From the NCBI RefSeq assembly GCF_014191495.1, contig NZ_JACHWR010000002.1:1426001-1490000 (forward strand): a stretch of 64,000 nt of DNA. Reading direction: 5' to 3'. The translations under genes were made by a program, and so were the position numbers. Origin of the DNA: Nocardioides soli (GTDB taxonomy: Bacteria; Actinomycetota; Actinomycetes; Propionibacteriales; Nocardioidaceae). Below the pieces are notes generated by a model. That model ran no database searches and was not told where the DNA came from. It saw only the letters and a program-made list of their open reading frames with translations. This document shows positions 23,917 through 33,041 of the stretch, piece after piece; the first letter of the stretch is position 1; each line of letters begins with the position of its first letter.

Positions 23917-25187
23917 GCGAGCACATCTCCCGACGGGGCCTGGTCGGCGGCGGCGTGGCCGCGGCCGGGCTGGCCGCCGGTGCCTTCGCCGTCGGCCGGG
24001 CGACCGCCGCCGAGGGATCCGAGAGCCCGGACCCGACGGGCAGCGACGACGCCTTCGCGTTCCGTGGGAAGCACCAGGCCGGCATCACGACCCCGGCGCA
24101 GGACCGGCTGCACTTCGCGGCGTTCGACCTGACCGCGGGCTCCCGGGCGCAGCTGATCGCGCTGCTCAAGGCGTGGACCGAGGCCGCGGACCGGATGACC
24201 CGCGGGCTCCCGGCCGGCGAGGTAGGTCCGACCGAGGGCGCGGTGAACCTGCCGCCCGACGACACCGGCGAGGCGATCGGGCTGCCGGCCAGCGGCCTCA
24301 CGATCACGTTCGGCCTCGGCCCGACCCTGTTCCGCGACGCGCGCGGCCGCGACCGGTTCGGCATCGCCGACCGGCAGCCGGAGGCCCTGCGCACCCTCCC
24401 GCACTTCCCGGCCGACATGCTCGACCCGCGGCGCTCGTACGGCGACCTCTGCGTGCAGGCCTGCGCCGACGACCCGCAGGTCGCCGTCCACGCGATCCGC
24501 AACCTGGCGCGCATCGGGTTCGGCACCGTCGCGGTCCGCTGGTCGCAGCTCGGCTTCGGCCGCACGTCGACGACGTCCACCTCGCAGTCCACCCCGCGCA
24601 ACCTCTTCGGCTTCAAGGACGGCACCGCCAACGTGAAGGCGGAGGAGACCGCCGCGGTCGAGGAGCATGTCTGGGTCGGCGCGGACGACGACCCACGGGC
24701 CGGCTGGCTCGCCGGCGGCTCCTACCTCGTCACCCGCCGGATGAACATGACCATCGAGGTCTGGGACCGCCAGCCGCTCGGCGAGCAGGAGGAGTTCGTC
24801 GGGCGCACCAAGGACTCCGGTGCGCCGCTCTCGGGCGGCACCGAGTTCAGCGAGCCCGACTTCACGATGCCGGGCAGCGCCGGCCCGGTGATCCCGAAGG
24901 ACGCCCATGTCCGGGTGGTGCACCCCGACTTCCACGGCGGAGCGCGGATGCTGCGCCGCGGCTACAACTTCGTCGACGGCTCCGACGCTCTCGGCGGCCT
25001 GGACGCCGGGCTGTTCTTCATCGCCTTCGTGCGCGACCCGGACACCCACTTCATCCCGATCCAGAACGCGATGGCCAAGTCCGACGCGCTGATGGAGTAC
25101 CTCAAGGTGACCGGCTCGGCGCTCTTCGCCGTGCCGCCCGGCGCCCGAGCGGGCGAGTACGTCGGTCAGGCGCTCTTCGAGACCTGA
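23913..25187 (+). CDS. efeB: Tat-exported DyP-type haem peroxidase EfeB
   Basis: No ATG, GTG or TTG near the 5' end keeps the signal peptide. CTG at 23913, overlapping the efeO stop as CTGA, gives 424 residues that begin SEHISRRGLVGGG, a twin-arginine signal, followed by a hydrophobic AAAGLAAGAFAVG stretch. The next in-frame GTG (23955) would remove the two arginines. DyP features are FGFKDGTANV with the distal Asp236, and DAHVRVVHPD with His332 as likely haem ligand, then MLRRGYNF. EfeB oxidises ferrous iron or handles haem iron for EfeUO. Confidence 0.93.
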   Translation: MSEHISRRGLVGGGVAAAGLAAGAFAVGRATAAEGSESPDPTGSDDAFAFRGKHQAGITTPAQDRLHFAAFDLTAGSRAQLIALLKAWTEAADRMTRGLPAGEVGPTEGAVNLPPDDTGEAIGLPASGLTITFGLGPTLFRDARGRDRFGIADRQPEALRTLPHFPADMLDPRRSYGDLCVQACADDPQVAVHAIRNLARIGFGTVAVRWSQLGFGRTSTTSTSQSTPRNLFGFKDGTANVKAEETAAVEEHVWVGADDDPRAGWLAGGSYLVTRRMNMTIEVWDRQPLGEQEEFVGRTKDSGAPLSGGTEFSEPDFTMPGSAGPVIPKDAHVRVVHPDFHGGARMLRRGYNFVDGSDALGGLDAGLFFIAFVRDPDTHFIPIQNAMAKSDALMEYLKVTGSALFAVPPGARAGEYVGQALFET

Positions 25188-25205
25188 GCCCCCACCGCTC
25201 ACGGT

Positions 25206-25375
25206 GGTTTCGAGGCTCGCTTCGCTCGCACCTCAACCACCGCAGCGCACGGTGGTTGAGGTGCGAGGAGCGCTAGCGACGAGCGGTTCACGGTGGTTGA
25301 GGTGCGAGGAGCGCTAGCGACGAGCGGTTCACGGTGGTTGAGGTGCGAGGAGCGCTAGCGACGAGCCTCGAAACC
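25206..25375. repeat. family A palindrome with three 41-bp tandem units
   Basis: A left arm GGTTTCGAGGCTCG at 25206 is matched by its complement ending at 25375. In between, a 41-bp unit starting CACGGTGGTTGAGG begins at 25248, 25289 and 25330. Each unit has GGAGCGCTAGCGACGAGC. The TAG inside the last unit, read on the reverse strand, is the stop of the GNAT gene. Confidence 0.92.
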
Positions 25376-25909
25376 GCCGCACGCCGCGCGCCACTGCTCC
25401 GCGGTGATCGAGAAGTACGCCGAGGGGTCGGCGTACCACTTCTCGATCACGCCGTGGTCGGTCATACCGAGCCGCCGCATCACCGCCTGCGACGCGTCGT
25501 TGGTCGGGTGACTGACCGCGATGATCTCGGGCAGCCCGGCATCGAAGCCGTGGGCGAGCACCGCCGCGGCCGCCTCGGTCGCGTACCCGTGCCCCCACGA
25601 GTCCGGGTGCAGGTGCCAGCCGATCTCGACCTCGCCGTGCTCGGCGTTGGGCAGCGTCAGCAGCAGCACGGTGCCGGCCACCACCCCGTCGCTCCGGCGC
25701 TCGACCGCCCACATCCCCAGCGGCGGCTGGTCGCGCTCGGTGTTGTAGCGATCGATCCGCGCGTGCGCCTCGTCGAGGTCCTTCATCAGCACCGGCTCCC
25801 CGTCGCCGAGCCACTTCATGACCTCCATCCGGCTCAGGATGTCGAGCAGCCGCTCGGCCTCCTCGTGCCGCCAGGGACGGATGACCAGGCGCTCGGTCTC
25901 GAGGTGCAT
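25355..25909 (-). CDS. GNAT-family N-acetyltransferase
   Basis: The protein has 184 residues from ATG 25909. It resembles RimJ/RimL-type acetyltransferases: MHLETERLVIRPWRHEEAERL at the start, GTVLLLTLPNAEHGEVEIGWHLHPDSWGHGYATEAA (seen as EVEIGWHLHPDSWGHGYATE) with the acetyl-CoA binding loop, and ASQAVMRRLGM. The final residues GGFEARR and the stop codon come from the family A repeat, so the C-terminus may have been altered by the repeat. The acetyl acceptor is unknown. Confidence 0.92.
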   Translation of the reverse strand: MHLETERLVIRPWRHEEAERLLDILSRMEVMKWLGDGEPVLMKDLDEAHARIDRYNTERDQPPLGMWAVERRSDGVVAGTVLLLTLPNAEHGEVEIGWHLHPDSWGHGYATEAAAAVLAHGFDAGLPEIIAVSHPTNDASQAVMRRLGMTDHGVIEKWYADPSAYFSITAEQWRAACGGFEARR

Positions 25910-26076
25910 GGGGACAGCCTGTCAGCCCCCGGGCCGGACCGGCAGGCGATTTTCGGCCCGTTGTCGGATTGGTGGCTCCCGCACCGAGACGTGGTCGTGC
26001 GCGCCGATCGCACCTGACCCAGGTGTCGTGGAACCGCAAAATCCGCGACCCTGAGGTCAGGTACGACGCACCAGGG

Positions 26077-27660
26077 TCAGCCCGCCGAGGCCTCGTCCGA
26101 CGGCTCGGGAGCTCCGAGGTCGACGATCCGCTCCACGCCGATGTCGTCGAGGAACGCCGAGTCGTGGCTCGCCACGACCAGTGCGCCCCGGTACGACTCC
26201 AGCGCCGACACGAGGGCGTCGTACGACGCGAAGTCGAGGTTGTTGGTCGGCTCGTCGAGCAGCAGCAGCTGCGGGGCCGGGTCGGCGAGCAGCAGCGCGG
26301 CCAGCGTCGCCCGGAACCGCTCGCCCCCGGACAGGTCGCCGACCCGCCGGTCGGCGGCACCGCCCCGGAAGAGGAAGCGGGCCAGTCGCGACCGGACCAG
26401 GTTGGCGTCCGCGCCGGGGGCGCGCCGGGCGACGTTGCCGAACACGGTGTCGTCGTCGTCCAGCACGTCCAGGCGCTGGGGGAGCAGGGAGACCGGCACC
26501 CGGGCCCGGTCGATGAGCCGGTGCAGCAGTGTCGTCTTGCCCGAGCCGTTGGGGCCGACCAGGCCGACCCGGTCCGGGCCGCTGATCGGCAGGCTCCGCT
26601 CGTCGTCGGGAGCGGCCTCCAGCACCACGCGCCCGCGCGGCACCTCGGTGCCGGGCAGGTCGACCCGGATCTCGCGGTCCTCCCGCAGTCGCGACTCGGC
26701 CTCGTCGAGGCGCTCGCGGGCCCGGTCCAGGCGGTCGTCGTGGACCCGGCGGTACTTCGCCGCCGACTCCTCGGCGGCGCGCTTCTTGGCACCGACGACG
26801 ATGCGCGGCAGGCCCTTGGTCTCGGCCGCCTTCTTGCCCTGCCGGCGACGCTGCGCGAGCACCCGCTCGGCCTCGATCCGGTCGTTGCGCTGGCGACGCA
26901 GGTCCGACCGGGCCGCGGTCACGGCCTGCTCGGCGGCCTCCTGCTCCGCGGTGACCTGGCTGGCGTACGACGAGTAGCCGCCGCCGTACCACCGCACGGA
27001 CCCGCCACGCAGGTCGCCGATCCGGTCCATCCGCTCGAGCAGGTCCCGGTCGTGGCTGACCACGAGCATCGAGCGGCTCCAGCCGTCGACGACGTCGTAC
27101 AGGCGCTGCCGGGCCTCCGCGTCGAGGTTGTTGGTGGGCTCGTCGAGCAGCAGTACGTCGGGTCGGCGCAGCAGCAGCCGGGCCAGGCCCAGCTGGGTCG
27201 CCTCGCCGCCGGAGATCTCGCCCATCCGGCGGTCGAGCACGTCGGGCGGGAGCCCGAGCCGGCCGAGCTCGGCGACCGCTCGCTCCTCGACGTCCCAGTC
27301 GTCGCCGATCGTGTCCAGGTGGGACTGGAGGCGGGCGGGATCGTCGGCGCCGGACTCGACCGCGCGGATCGCCCGGCGTACGGCCGCGATGCCGAGGAAC
27401 TCCTCGACGGGCTGGGTCACGTCGAGCGTCAGGTCCTGCGGCAGGTAGGCGACCTCGCCCGCGACGTTCAGGACGCCGGTGGTCGGCGTCAGCAACCCCG
27501 CGACGAGGCGCAGCAGGGTGGACTTGCCGGCGCCGTTGACGCCGACGAGGCCGGAGCGGCCGGGGGAGACCAGCAGGTCGAGGTCCTGGAGGACCGGGGT
27601 GCCGTCGGGCCAGGCGAAGCCGAGGCCGGACGCGGCGATGACAGAGGTGGGTGCGGGCAT
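26077..27660 (-). CDS. ABC-F family ATPase
   Basis: The protein has 527 residues from ATG 27660 with a GGAG ribosome binding site. There are two ATP-binding domains and no membrane part. Walker A sites are GVNGAGKST (near 40) and GPNGSGKTT (near 370); signatures are [16 protein letters not shown] and [16 protein letters not shown]; Walker B sites are [12 protein letters not shown] and [13 protein letters not shown] charged linker of Arg/Lys/Glu lies at about 225-315. ABC-F proteins act on the ribosome in translation control or antibiotic protection. Which of these applies cannot be told. Confidence 0.95.
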   Translation of the reverse strand: MPAPTSVIAASGLGFAWPDGTPVLQDLDLLVSPGRSGLVGVNGAGKSTLLRLVAGLLTPTTGVLNVAGEVAYLPQDLTLDVTQPVEEFLGIAAVRRAIRAVESGADDPARLQSHLDTIGDDWDVEERAVAELGRLGLPPDVLDRRMGEISGGEATQLGLARLLLRRPDVLLLDEPTNNLDAEARQRLYDVVDGWSRSMLVVSHDRDLLERMDRIGDLRGGSVRWYGGGYSSYASQVTAEQEAAEQAVTAARSDLRRQRNDRIEAERVLAQRRRQGKKAAETKGLPRIVVGAKKRAAEESAAKYRRVHDDRLDRARERLDEAESRLREDREIRVDLPGTEVPRGRVVLEAAPDDERSLPISGPDRVGLVGPNGSGKTTLLHRLIDRARVPVSLLPQRLDVLDDDDTVFGNVARRAPGADANLVRSRLARFLFRGGAADRRVGDLSGGERFRATLAALLLADPAPQLLLLDEPTNNLDFASYDALVSALESYRGALVVASHDSAFLDDIGVERIVDLGAPEPSDEASAG

Positions 27661-27662
27661 GG

Positions 27663-27710
27663 CAGAGCTCCAGAAATGAGGTGGTGGTCGAGGGACACCT
27701 CAGAGCTCCA
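27663..27710 (-). promoter_or_regulatory. possible leader hairpin of the ABC-F gene
   Basis: Just before the ABC-F start there is an inverted repeat TGAGGTG / CACCTCA (27677-27683 and 27696-27702). It is flanked by a direct repeat CAGAGCTCCA (27663-27672 and 27701-27710). On the gene strand each copy gives a GGAG ribosome binding core. This could be an attenuator or a translation switch, as is common for antibiotic-inducible ABC-F genes. That is inference only. Confidence 0.35.
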
Positions 27711-27863
27711 AGAGAACCTGCCTGCGGGAGGGAGTGGGACGCGACGAGGGTAGATGGCCTCGCCAGATGGACGCCACTCAATTGAGCCGACCGGTCCGGT
27801 AGGGTCGCGAACGAGCACAGCGTCGTGCCCACTGAACCACTCGTTGCCGAGGACCGCATCGCT

Positions 27864-29450
27864 GTGAACCTGCCCGTCGTACTGATCGCCGAGGAGCTGA
27901 GCCCGGCCACCGTCGAGGCGCTGGGCCCGGACTTCGAGATCCGTCGCTGCGACGGCGCGGACCGCGCCGAGCTGCTCGCCGCCATCGTGGACGCCGACGC
28001 CCTGCTGGTCCGGTCCGCGACGAGGGTGGACGCCGAGGTCCTGGCCGCCGCGCGGCGGCTCAAGGTCGTCGCCCGGGCCGGCGTGGGCCTCGACAACGTC
28101 GACGTCCGGGCCGCGACGCAGGCCGGCGTCATGGTCGTCAACGCGCCGACCTCCAACATCGTCTCGGCCGCCGAGCTGGCCGTGGCGCTGATGCTCGCCG
28201 CGGCGCGCCACGTGTCACCGGCACATGCGGCGCTCCGGGCGGGGGAGTGGAAGCGCTCGCGCTACACCGGCACCGAGCTGTACGAGAAGACCGTCGGCGT
28301 CGTCGGCCTCGGCCGGATCGGCGTGCTGGTCGCCCACAGACTGGCGGCGTTCGGCATGCGGGTGATCGCCCACGACCCCTACGTGCAGGCCGGCCGCGCC
28401 GCCCAGATGGGGGTGCGGCTCGTCGACCTCGACACGCTCCTCGTCGAGGCGGACTTCATGTCGGTCCATCTCCCGAAGACCCCCGAGACCGTCGGCCTGA
28501 TCGGCACCGAGCAGCTCGCGAAGGTGAAGCCGTCGCTGGTGCTCGTCAACGCGGCGCGCGGCGGGATCGTCGACGAGGCCGCCCTGTACGCCGCACTCAA
28601 GGAGGGCCGGATCGCGGCCGCCGGCCTCGACGTCTTCGCGGTCGAGCCGTGCACCGACAGCCCGCTCCTGGAGCTCGAGAACGTCGTGGCCACCCCGCAC
28701 CTGGGCGCCTCCACGGCGGAGGCCCAGGAGAAGGCGGGGCTCGCCGTCGCCCGGTCGGTCCGGCTCGCGCTGTCCGGCGAGCTGGTGCCCGACGCCGTCA
28801 ACGTCCAGGGCGGGGTGATCGCCGAGGAGGTGCGCCCCGGCATCCCGCTGACCGAGAAGCTCGGCCGGGTGTTCACCGGACTGGCCGGCGAGGTGGCCCA
28901 GCAGGTCGACGTCGAGGTGCGTGGTGAGATCACCGAGTACGACGTGAAGGTGCTCGAGCTCGCCGCGCTCAAGGGCATCTTCACCGACGTCGTCGAGGAG
29001 CAGGTCTCCTACGTGAACGCGCCGCTGCTCGCCGCCGAGCGTGGCCTGGCGGTCCGGCTCGTGATCGACCCCGAGAGCCCCGACCACCGCAACCTGATCA
29101 CGATCCGCGGCACGCTCGCCGACGGGTCGTCCGTCTCGGTCAGCGGCACGCTGGTCGGCATCGGCCAGCGCGAGCGGCTGGTCGAGGTCAACGGCTTCGA
29201 CCTCGACATCGAGCCGACCCAGCACCTGGCGTTCCTCACCTACGCGGACCGGCCGGGCATGGTGGGCACGGTCGGCGGCATCCTCGGCGAGGCCGGCGTC
29301 AACATCGCCGGCATGCAGGTGTCCCGGCAGACCCCGGGCGGCCAGGCGCTGGTCGCCCTGTCCGTCGACACCGAGATCCCGGCGGAGACCCTCGACGACA
29401 TCGAGCACGCGATGTCGGCGGTCTCGGCGCGCGCGGTGAACCTGGTCTGA
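27864..29450 (+). CDS. serA: D-3-phosphoglycerate dehydrogenase
   Basis: The first step of serine synthesis: NAD-linked oxidation of 3-phosphoglycerate. GTG 27864 gives 528 residues, the length of M. tuberculosis SerA1, whose N-terminus also reads LPVVLIA; GTG 27825 is a possible earlier start. The NAD site is VGVVGLGRIG, the catalytic residues lie in VNAARGGIVDE (Arg), AVEPCTDSPL (Glu) and PHLGAST (His). An intervening ASB domain and a C-terminal ACT domain (YADRPGMVGTVGGILGEAGVNIAG, here in part) give serine feedback control. Confidence 0.97.
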   Translation: MNLPVVLIAEELSPATVEALGPDFEIRRCDGADRAELLAAIVDADALLVRSATRVDAEVLAAARRLKVVARAGVGLDNVDVRAATQAGVMVVNAPTSNIVSAAELAVALMLAAARHVSPAHAALRAGEWKRSRYTGTELYEKTVGVVGLGRIGVLVAHRLAAFGMRVIAHDPYVQAGRAAQMGVRLVDLDTLLVEADFMSVHLPKTPETVGLIGTEQLAKVKPSLVLVNAARGGIVDEAALYAALKEGRIAAAGLDVFAVEPCTDSPLLELENVVATPHLGASTAEAQEKAGLAVARSVRLALSGELVPDAVNVQGGVIAEEVRPGIPLTEKLGRVFTGLAGEVAQQVDVEVRGEITEYDVKVLELAALKGIFTDVVEEQVSYVNAPLLAAERGLAVRLVIDPESPDHRNLITIRGTLADGSSVSVSGTLVGIGQRERLVEVNGFDLDIEPTQHLAFLTYADRPGMVGTVGGILGEAGVNIAGMQVSRQTPGGQALVALSVDTEIPAETLDDIEHAMSAVSARAVNLV

Positions 29451-29480
29451 CCGCGCGGGCGAGCAACTACGCTCGCAGGC

Positions 29481-29822
29481 ATGAGCCGGATCTTCACCAC
29501 CAGCTTCGCGTCGGTCTATCCCTTGTACGTGACGAAGGCGGAGAAGAAGGGCCGCACGAAGGCCGAGGTCGACCAGGTGATCGAGTGGCTCACCGGATTC
29601 GACGAGGCCGCGCTGGGGGAGCATCTGGCCGCGGGGACGACGTTCGAGGACTTCTTCGCCCAGGCCCACCTCAACCCGCACGCGTCCGCGATCACCGGCG
29701 TCGTCTGCGGCATCCGCGTCGAGGACGTCGAGGACCCGCTGATGCAGCAGATCCGCTACCTCGACAAGCTCGTCGACGAGCTCGCCAAGGGCAGGTCGAT
29801 GGAGAAGATCCTGCGCGCCTGA
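29481..29822 (+). CDS. DUF2200 family protein
   Basis: The protein has 113 residues from ATG 29481. It matches the short DUF2200 family along its length ([20 protein letters not shown], then IEWLTGFDE and [19 protein letters not shown]). The function is unknown. A TACGCT box at 29468-29473, 7 nt before the start, with no ribosome binding site, points to a leaderless message. Confidence 0.92.
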   Translation: MSRIFTTSFASVYPLYVTKAEKKGRTKAEVDQVIEWLTGFDEAALGEHLAAGTTFEDFFAQAHLNPHASAITGVVCGIRVEDVEDPLMQQIRYLDKLVDELAKGRSMEKILRA

Positions 29823-29951
29823 GCCTCGAGGCTGAGCCCCTCTCGGCGGCCCGCGACGGACGGACCGCTCCTGTGATCGAGACCTCGCGATCCGGCGGGT
29901 TCCGCGGCGCTCCCGGCCTGCCCGGAGGCGGGTTCAACTAACCTCACCCTC

Positions 29952-30440
29952 GTGGCCCTGCCCTTCGACCCGATCGACGAAGCCGCCCGCCAGTGGGGCA
30001 AGCGCTGGGACGGCGTGCCCGCCATGCACGCGGTCACCTCGCTGATGCGCGTGCAGCAGCTGCTGATCGGGCGCCTCGATGCCATCCTCAAGCCGCACGG
30101 ACTGACCTTCGCGCGCTACGAGGCGCTGGTGCTGCTGACCTTCTCCTCCCGGGGCTCGCTGCCGCTGGGCAAGATGGGGGAGCGGCTGCAGGTGCACCCC
30201 ACCTCGGTCACCTCGATCGTCCGGCGCCTGGAGGCGGCCGGCCTCGTCGTACGCCGCGCACACCCCGACGACGGTCGCGCGGTGCTGGCCGAGATCACGC
30301 CCGAGGGCCGCGCGCTCGTGGAGGTGGCGACCCGCGATCTCATCGACGCCGGCTTCGCGCTCGGCGCGCTGTCGGACCCGGAGCTCGAGCAGGTCTCGGC
30401 ACTGCTGACGCCGGTCCGCAAGGCGGCCGGGGACTTCTGA
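29952..30440 (+). CDS. MarR-family transcriptional regulator
   Basis: The protein has 162 residues from GTG 29952. It has a winged helix (LPLGKMGERLQVHPTSVTSIVRRLEAAGLV, here given as GERLQVHPTSVTSIVRRLEA) and the wing VRRAHPDDGRAVLAEITPEG with the usual D-x-R. TAACCT (29939-29944), 7 nt before GTG, suggests leaderless expression. Target genes are not evident; the next gene is convergent. The stop codon lies in a 55-bp tandem repeat. Confidence 0.94.
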   Translation: MALPFDPIDEAARQWGKRWDGVPAMHAVTSLMRVQQLLIGRLDAILKPHGLTFARYEALVLLTFSSRGSLPLGKMGERLQVHPTSVTSIVRRLEAAGLVVRRAHPDDGRAVLAEITPEGRALVEVATRDLIDAGFALGALSDPELEQVSALLTPVRKAAGDF

Positions 30441-30547
30441 GACGACTCGGGCCGACCGAGGAACGAGGTCGGGGCCGTGGGTCGGCCAGGTTTGAGACGA
30501 CTCGGGCCGACCGAGGAACGAGGTCGGGGCCGTGGGTCGGCCAGGTT
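30438..30547. repeat. two 55-bp tandem units after the MarR gene
   Basis: The unit beginning TGAGACGACTCGGGCCGACC occurs at 30438 and 30493, nearly identical. Each contains an internal dyad GGCCGACC / GGTCGGCC and could act as a terminator. The MarR stop codon is the first TGA. The rest of the gap to 30717 is GC-rich with no gene seen. Confidence 0.9.
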
Positions 30548-30717
30548 GAGCAAGCCCCGCGGCCGAGCCTGCGAGGCCGCGACGGGCGCGTCGAAACCAG
30601 GGGATGTACCCGACGCGGGGCACCCAGGCGCCCAGACGCCCAGGCTGCCCGGACGCCCGGAGCCGCCCGCCGCGGCGCAGGTCCGCGGCGGACGGCTCCG
30701 TGGTCAGACCCGCCGGC

Positions 30718-32883
30718 TCAGGCGCCGCCCGGCTGGGTCACGCCGTTGACCTTCAGGGTGTACGGCGCGAACTGCTGGACGAGCTCGGTCGGGTCGTCGG
30801 TCGCCACGATCGCGACGACCTTCTCGAACGGTGCCGCCGCCACCAGCTCGAGCCGGTTCAGGTCGACGTGCCGCTTGCCGTCGAACTCCACCTGGAGCAC
30901 CGTCGGCCGGCCCCGGTCGCGGATGCCGACCAGCTTGAGGTTCCAGTTCTGGACCTCCTGCGGGTGGATCTGCGTCGGGGACCGGAACGGCGCGAGACTC
31001 GAGCCGTCGCTGACGGTCGTGCCGCCGACCGCGATGTCGTCGAGGAGCAGGCCGCCCTCGTTGACACCGCCGTCGCTGACGTAGCGGAAGCTGATCAGCA
31101 CCGTCTGGCCGGCGTACGCCGACAGGTCGAAGGTGTGCGGCTCGAAGCCGTTCGTGGTCCCGTTGAGGGCCGGGCCGAAGGGCCCGTCGACCGTCTTGTC
31201 TCCGGCGATCGACGTGTAGGTCTTGCCACCGTCGGTCGAGACCTGCACGTAGCCGTAGTCGTAGCCGAGCTCCGCGCCGTACTTGGCGAGGAACCGCAGC
31301 GTCGGGTCGGCCGCGGGCACGGTGACCTCGGCCACGGCCGCGGCGTCGAGGTTGTTGGCGTTGCCCGACCAGAGCACGGAGTCGCCCGGGCGGTCGGGGT
31401 CGTTGGTCACCGTGGTCCACAGCAGCGGCTGCGTCGGCAGCGTCGCGGCCCCGTCGAAGACCAGCGACCGGAGCTTGGCGCCCTTGAGCGTCTCGCCGTT
31501 CGCCCCGCGCAGCACGACGTAGTCGGCGCCGTTGGGTGCGGCGCCCGGGGTGTCGTAGGACTCGGGGTTGTCGAGGTTGACCGTCGAGCGCAGGCTCGGC
31601 GTCGTGACCACGCGCTTGTCGGCGCCGAGCACGACGGAGTGCTTGGCGTCGCCGACGATCCTGTCCAGCAGCACCATCGACTGGTACTGGTGCACGACCC
31701 GGTAGGGATCGTCGATGCCCTCGGCCTGGAGCTCGTGGGCGAGGCTGGCCATGCCCTGGTAGGTGCCGTCGCGGTGCAGCGCCGACATGAACTCCGTGCC
31801 GAAGCGGTCGTAGAGATAGAGCATCATCGAGTAGGCGTTGCCGTAGTCGGCCAGCACGGCCGCCGGGTTGGGGTCCTCGCCCCACAGGGTCAGGGAGTTC
31901 TGGGCGCCGCCGCAGTCACGCGGGTTGGGGTTGTACGGCGTCTGCACGGTGCCGAAGCCCTGGAAGCAGTAGAGGTGGCTGTCGGCGCCCGGCTGGTCGA
32001 CGGTCTTGGTCGCGTCGACGTACCCGACGAGCGTCTGGGCGAAGTCGGAGAGACCCTCGTTGATCCAGTTGCCCTCGAACGGGTCGGTGTAGTGGTGCAG
32101 CAGGTGCTGCCACTCGTGGGCGAAGGTGCCCTCGTAGAGGTTGGGCCGCGCGGGCCGGCTGGTGCACGGATCCGTCGTCGGCTCGTCCGGCGGGTTCTCG
32201 CCGGTGCGGTGCGCCCAGTCGTAGGCGTCGATGGTCATCACGTTGCGGTCGACCAGGTCGTTGAACTGCGACGAGAAGAACCCCGCGATGTAGGTCGAGG
32301 CCGCCGGGAAGTCGTAGTAGTTGTCGTCACGCACGTTGTCGACGAGCGCGACGGTGTTGTCGCCGTCGCCGGTGTAGTCGCCGGCGATCTGGGCGTTCGT
32401 GCCGTCGAGGTCCGGCGGGGTGCTGAAGGTCGCGGTCTCTTTCGGGTACATGTTGCCGTCGAACTCGCTGATCAGGCGGTCCACCTGGGCCTGGGTGACC
32501 TCGGTGCTGGCCGTGCCGCGGCAGTCGCCGGCGGGGAAGGAGGTGTCGTCGGCGACCCAGACCTCGATCTTGTCGCCGACGCCCTTCAGCGTGTACGGCT
32601 TGAGGTACAGCCGCCCGTTGAAGTCGTCGAGCGCCAGCCACGACCGCGTGGTGCCCACCGGTGGCGTGGCCGCCGCGGCGAGCGTGTTGGCACGCGCCTG
32701 GGCGCGCCGCATGGCGAGCCCCTTGGTCGAGTACTTCGCGTCGGGCGAGATCTCGCGTACGTCGCTGGGTGCGGCCCGGTCCGCCGTGGTCGATGGCGCT
32801 GCGGATGATGCGCCCGACGGGATCAGGAGACCGGCCGCGCAGGTGGCGAGGGCGACCCCGAATGGCAGGAGCTTTCTCTTCAT
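30718..32883 (-). CDS. secreted zinc metallopeptidase (immune-inhibitor-A-like)
   Basis: The protein has 721 residues from ATG 32883, with a GGGAGGA ribosome binding site. A Sec signal peptide ends near SSAAP (residue 28). The zinc site is HEWQH at 256-260, with WINEGLSDF shortly after supplying a possible third ligand Glu. Large C-terminal beta-rich regions follow (YGYVQVSTDGGKTYTSIAG and SFRYVSDGGVNEGGLLLDDI), like the carbohydrate-binding-type domains of InhA/M6 peptidases. It should degrade proteins outside the cell. It is divergent from the mutase gene. Confidence 0.88.
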   Translation of the reverse strand: MKRKLLPFGVALATCAAGLLIPSGASSAAPSTTADRAAPSDVREISPDAKYSTKGLAMRRAQARANTLAAAATPPVGTTRSWLALDDFNGRLYLKPYTLKGVGDKIEVWVADDTSFPAGDCRGTASTEVTQAQVDRLISEFDGNMYPKETATFSTPPDLDGTNAQIAGDYTGDGDNTVALVDNVRDDNYYDFPAASTYIAGFFSSQFNDLVDRNVMTIDAYDWAHRTGENPPDEPTTDPCTSRPARPNLYEGTFAHEWQHLLHHYTDPFEGNWINEGLSDFAQTLVGYVDATKTVDQPGADSHLYCFQGFGTVQTPYNPNPRDCGGAQNSLTLWGEDPNPAAVLADYGNAYSMMLYLYDRFGTEFMSALHRDGTYQGMASLAHELQAEGIDDPYRVVHQYQSMVLLDRIVGDAKHSVVLGADKRVVTTPSLRSTVNLDNPESYDTPGAAPNGADYVVLRGANGETLKGAKLRSLVFDGAATLPTQPLLWTTVTNDPDRPGDSVLWSGNANNLDAAAVAEVTVPAADPTLRFLAKYGAELGYDYGYVQVSTDGGKTYTSIAGDKTVDGPFGPALNGTTNGFEPHTFDLSAYAGQTVLISFRYVSDGGVNEGGLLLDDIAVGGTTVSDGSSLAPFRSPTQIHPQEVQNWNLKLVGIRDRGRPTVLQVEFDGKRHVDLNRLELVAAAPFEKVVAIVATDDPTELVQQFAPYTLKVNGVTQPGGA

Positions 32884-33019
32884 GTGTCCTCCCGAGGATG
32901 GCGCCGGCCGAGTGCGACCCGCTCGTGGCGGGCGGCGCCGGAGTCCGTCCTACCGGAGCGGAGTCAGGGGTGGCAATACCCGATCTTCTGGACGTCGTCC
33001 GTCGGCTTGGTGGAATTAG

Positions 33020-33035
33020 TAGGACGTCCTAGTAT
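33020..33035 (+). promoter_or_regulatory. palindromic operator over a leaderless -10 box
   Basis: TAGGACGTCCTA at 33020-33031 is a perfect 12-base palindrome. It overlaps a -10 box TAGTAT (33030-33035) that stands 6 nt before ATG 33042. No ribosome binding site is present. A dimeric repressor bound here would block the promoter. Confidence 0.6.
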
Positions 33036-33041
33036 TTCGAC

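Noticed and set aside
30604..32808. Long forward-strand open frame of 734 codons across the secreted protease gene
   Set aside because: It is the antisense of a gene with a signal peptide, HExxH motif and ribosome binding site; its own composition is Val/Arg/Gly-rich, as expected for antisense frames in GC-rich DNA.
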